A program made the translations under genes and the position numbers. Source: Xanthomonas sp. DAR 35659 (GTDB lineage: Bacteria > Pseudomonadota > Gammaproteobacteria > Xanthomonadales > Xanthomonadaceae). From it: a stretch of DNA of 64,000 nucleotides. This document shows positions 62,288 through 64,000 of the stretch, one piece after another. How positions within the stretch are numbered: the first letter of the stretch is position 1; every line of letters begins with the position of its first letter. The DNA lies in the NCBI RefSeq assembly GCF_041242975.1, contig NZ_CP162488.1, positions 2,160,001 to 2,224,000 on the forward strand, read 5' to 3'. The notes under the pieces are model-generated. The model had not been told where the DNA came from and made no database searches. It saw nothing but the letters and a program-made list of their open reading frames with translations.

Positions 62288-62304
62288 GTTACACGTCATG
62301 TCAA
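62277..62304 (-). promoter_or_regulatory. strong promoter of the GntR/ABC operon
   Basis: On the minus strand TTGACA (62299-62304, perfect -35), a 16-base spacer, TATAGT (62277-62282). The -10 lies inside the palindromic operator. Confidence 0.75.
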
Positions 62305-62370
62305 CACGATGACCGACCCAACCTATGGGCGACGTCCCGCCCATCCCTTTCTCCATGACACGGTGTCCCG

Positions 62371-62937
62371 ATGAAACTTCCCAAGCGACTGTTTTTCCTT
62401 GCGATCCTGGCCGCCGCCGGCACCGTCGGCAGTGCCTGGGCAGCCTCGCTGCTGGACCAGGACTACCGTCCGCTGGCCGGCAAGGACAAGGTGAATCTGA
62501 ACAAGGCCTATGGCGGCAAGGTGCTGCTGGTAGTCAACACCGCCAGCAAGTGCGGCTACACCCCGCAGTACGACGGCCTGGAGAAGTTGCAGCAGCAGTA
62601 CGCGGCGCAGGGCTTCAGCGTGCTCGGCTTCCCGTCCAACGACTTCAAGGGCCAGGAGCCTGGATCGGAGAAGCAGATCCAGGAATTCTGCACGCTGACC
62701 TACGGCGTGAAGTTCCCGATGTTCGAGAAGGTGCACGTGCTCGGCGACGCGGCGACGCCGCTGTACAAGCAGCTGACCCAGGCCACCGGCGTGGCGCCGG
62801 GCTGGAACTTCCACAAGTATCTGATCGCGCGCGACGGACGCGTGGTGGCGCAGTTTCCGAGCAAGGTCGCGCCCGACGATGCGGCCTTGCGCGCGGCCAT
62901 CGAACGCGAACTGAAAGCGCAGCCGGCATCACACTGA
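62371..62937 (+). CDS. glutathione peroxidase, exported
   Basis: Reduces hydroperoxides; 188 residues. A signal peptide (LFFLAILAAAGTVGSAWAAS) makes it periplasmic, unlike the cytoplasmic BtuE/Gpx. The peroxidatic Cys61 is in NTASKCGYTPQYDGL, followed by FPSNDFKGQEPGS (catalytic Gln) and GWNFHKYLI (Trp and Asn of the tetrad). No selenocysteine. Thioredoxin-type reductant is likelier than glutathione in this group. Divergent from the GntR operon, across a 130-base shared region. Confidence 0.93.
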   Translation: MKLPKRLFFLAILAAAGTVGSAWAASLLDQDYRPLAGKDKVNLNKAYGGKVLLVVNTASKCGYTPQYDGLEKLQQQYAAQGFSVLGFPSNDFKGQEPGSEKQIQEFCTLTYGVKFPMFEKVHVLGDAATPLYKQLTQATGVAPGWNFHKYLIARDGRVVAQFPSKVAPDDAALRAAIERELKAQPASH

Positions 62938-63023
62938 AACCGGGTCGATATCGTTGCCGCGCATGCGACAATGCGGCCTCTGCGCCATCGCGGCGCTCCA
63001 GTTCACTTCCAGGAAAGTAGCGA

Positions 63024-63989
63024 ATGAAGAAGGGAATGCGCGGCGTTGCGGCGTCGCTGTTGATGGGGATGGCCGTGGTGGCGGGTAGTGCGTTCGCGCA
63101 GGCGCCGGGTGCCAAGCCGGCGGCGCTGACCAGCGAGAAGCAGAAGGTCAGCTACGCGATCGGCATGGACGTGGCGCGTTCGTTCGAGCCCATCGCCCAG
63201 GACATCGACGTGGACGCCATGCAGCGCGCGATCGAGAACGCGTTCAAGGGCGGGCAGCCCCTGCTGTCCGACGAGCAGACCAAGGCCACCGACGCCGCGT
63301 TGCGCACCCAGTTGGCCGCGCGCAGCGGCCAGCCGGTGCCGGGGATGGCGCCGGGCAGCCAGCCGCCGCCGGTGTCCAAGCAGAACGTGGGCCTGATGCT
63401 CGGCGATCGCGCGGTCGGCCCGTCGCTGGCGCAGATCAAGGACGAGATCGATCTGCCCACGCTGATGAGCGCGTTGCGCACCGCCTTCGCCAAGGGCGAG
63501 CCGGCGCTGACCCAGGAACAGGCGACCGCCGCCCTGCAGTCCTTCGCCGCCGCCAAGCAGGCCGAGATGAGCGCCAAGCAGGCCGGCATGGCCGCCGAGA
63601 ACCGCCAGAAGGGCAACGATTTCCTGGCCAAGAACAAGACCCAGAAGGGCGTGGTCACCACGCCGTCGGGGTTGCAGTACATGGTGCTGCGTCAGGGCAG
63701 CGGCGAGCGGCCGATGCCGACCAGCAAGGTGCGGGTCAATTACGAGGGCCGGCTGATCGACGGGCAGGTGTTCGACAGCTCGTACAAGACCGGGCAGCCG
63801 GCCGAGTTCTCGCTCAACCAGGTGGTCCCGGGCTGGAGCGAGGGCGTGGCGCTGATGCCGGTCGGCTCCAAGTACCGTTTCTGGATTCCGTCCAACCTGG
63901 GCTACGGCGCGCAGGGCACGCCGGGCGGCCCGATCGGTCCGGATTCCATGCTGACCTTCGACGTGGAACTGTTGGGCATCCTTCAATAA
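63024..63989 (+). CDS. FKBP-type peptidyl-prolyl isomerase, Mip/FkpA-like
   Basis: 321 residues. A signal peptide (SLLMGMAVVAGSAFAQ) is followed by the N-terminal helical dimer domain (KQKVSYAIGMDVARSFEPI, characteristic FKBP_N). This domain seems duplicated: a second similar unit runs from SKQNVGLMLGDRAVGPSLA to about residue 190. The C-terminal FKBP domain (about residues 215-320) has VRVNYEGRLIDGQVFDSSYKTG, VVPGWSEGVALMPVGSKYRFWIPS and SMLTFDVELLGI. Folding of envelope proteins. GGAAAG before the ATG is the likely ribosome site. The gene ends 11 bases before the window edge. Confidence 0.92.
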   Translation: MKKGMRGVAASLLMGMAVVAGSAFAQAPGAKPAALTSEKQKVSYAIGMDVARSFEPIAQDIDVDAMQRAIENAFKGGQPLLSDEQTKATDAALRTQLAARSGQPVPGMAPGSQPPPVSKQNVGLMLGDRAVGPSLAQIKDEIDLPTLMSALRTAFAKGEPALTQEQATAALQSFAAAKQAEMSAKQAGMAAENRQKGNDFLAKNKTQKGVVTTPSGLQYMVLRQGSGERPMPTSKVRVNYEGRLIDGQVFDSSYKTGQPAEFSLNQVVPGWSEGVALMPVGSKYRFWIPSNLGYGAQGTPGGPIGPDSMLTFDVELLGILQ

Positions 63990-64000
63990 CCGAGAGGAGA

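Overview
The window is a GC-rich chromosomal segment of a member of the Xanthomonadaceae, most likely Xanthomonas or Stenotrophomonas. Four things support this. The gene order ssrA / smpB-ratA-rnfH-bamE|fur / recN|hrcA-grpE-dnaK-dnaJ is the one familiar from that family. The tmRNA tag reads ANDDNYALAA. A five-gene RND efflux operon has the smeU1-V-W-U2-X arrangement. Many copies of a REP-like repeat of the form GTAGGAGCGGCTTCAGCCGC occur between genes. I see no insertion sequence, prophage, CRISPR array or rRNA/tRNA gene. The only stable RNA gene recognised with confidence is tmRNA.

Layout. 1-8.7 kb: a LysR regulator cut by the window edge diverges from the efflux operon (SDR, membrane fusion protein, RND pump, SDR, outer membrane factor). 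8.8-14.1 kb: a membrane diguanylate cyclase, a tiny unknown gene, a gene-poor stretch with a perfect 13-bp hairpin, tmRNA, and a 947-residue protein that joins an alpha/beta hydrolase to a subtilisin-like protease. 14.1-24.3 kb: a repeat-filled gap, then smpB and the housekeeping and heat-shock block, with a sigma-32-type promoter before grpE. 24.4-30.4 kb: an uncharacterised periplasmic pair, pyridoxal kinase, prephenate dehydrogenase, and an AT-rich DUF2750 gene bracketed by REP elements. 30.5-38 kb: an ABC exporter with a YigZ protein, an ECF sigma/anti-sigma pair, and a GAF-GAF-GGDEF-EAL protein. 38-45.6 kb: a microsatellite-rich gap, a LOG-family gene, and the 2-oxoglutarate dehydrogenase genes sucA-sucB-lpdA on the minus strand. 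45.6-54.3 kb: a GNAT fusion, ribosomal oxygenase, three DUF3060 lipoproteins around an OmpA-like lipoprotein with internal repeats, purB and a CNNM/CorC-type protein. 54.7-64 kb: a DUF3829 lipoprotein, fumC, a GntR-controlled ABC-transporter operon ending in three envelope proteins, glutathione peroxidase and an FKBP isomerase.

How the parts work together. Central metabolism is represented by sucA/sucB/lpdA, fumC, purB and pdxY. Protein quality control is represented by tmRNA/SmpB, the HrcA-DnaK system, and FKBP. Envelope stress and export are represented by the RND system, two ABC systems, BamE and the sigma/anti-sigma pair. The most unusual items are the dual-enzyme protein at 11.2-14.1 kb, the concentration of repeat-built envelope proteins at 48-60 kb, and the GntR operon, whose promoter carries a near-perfect GGTG-N16-CACC palindrome over its -10 box. 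Domain names come from reading the sequence and general family knowledge. No database search was run.
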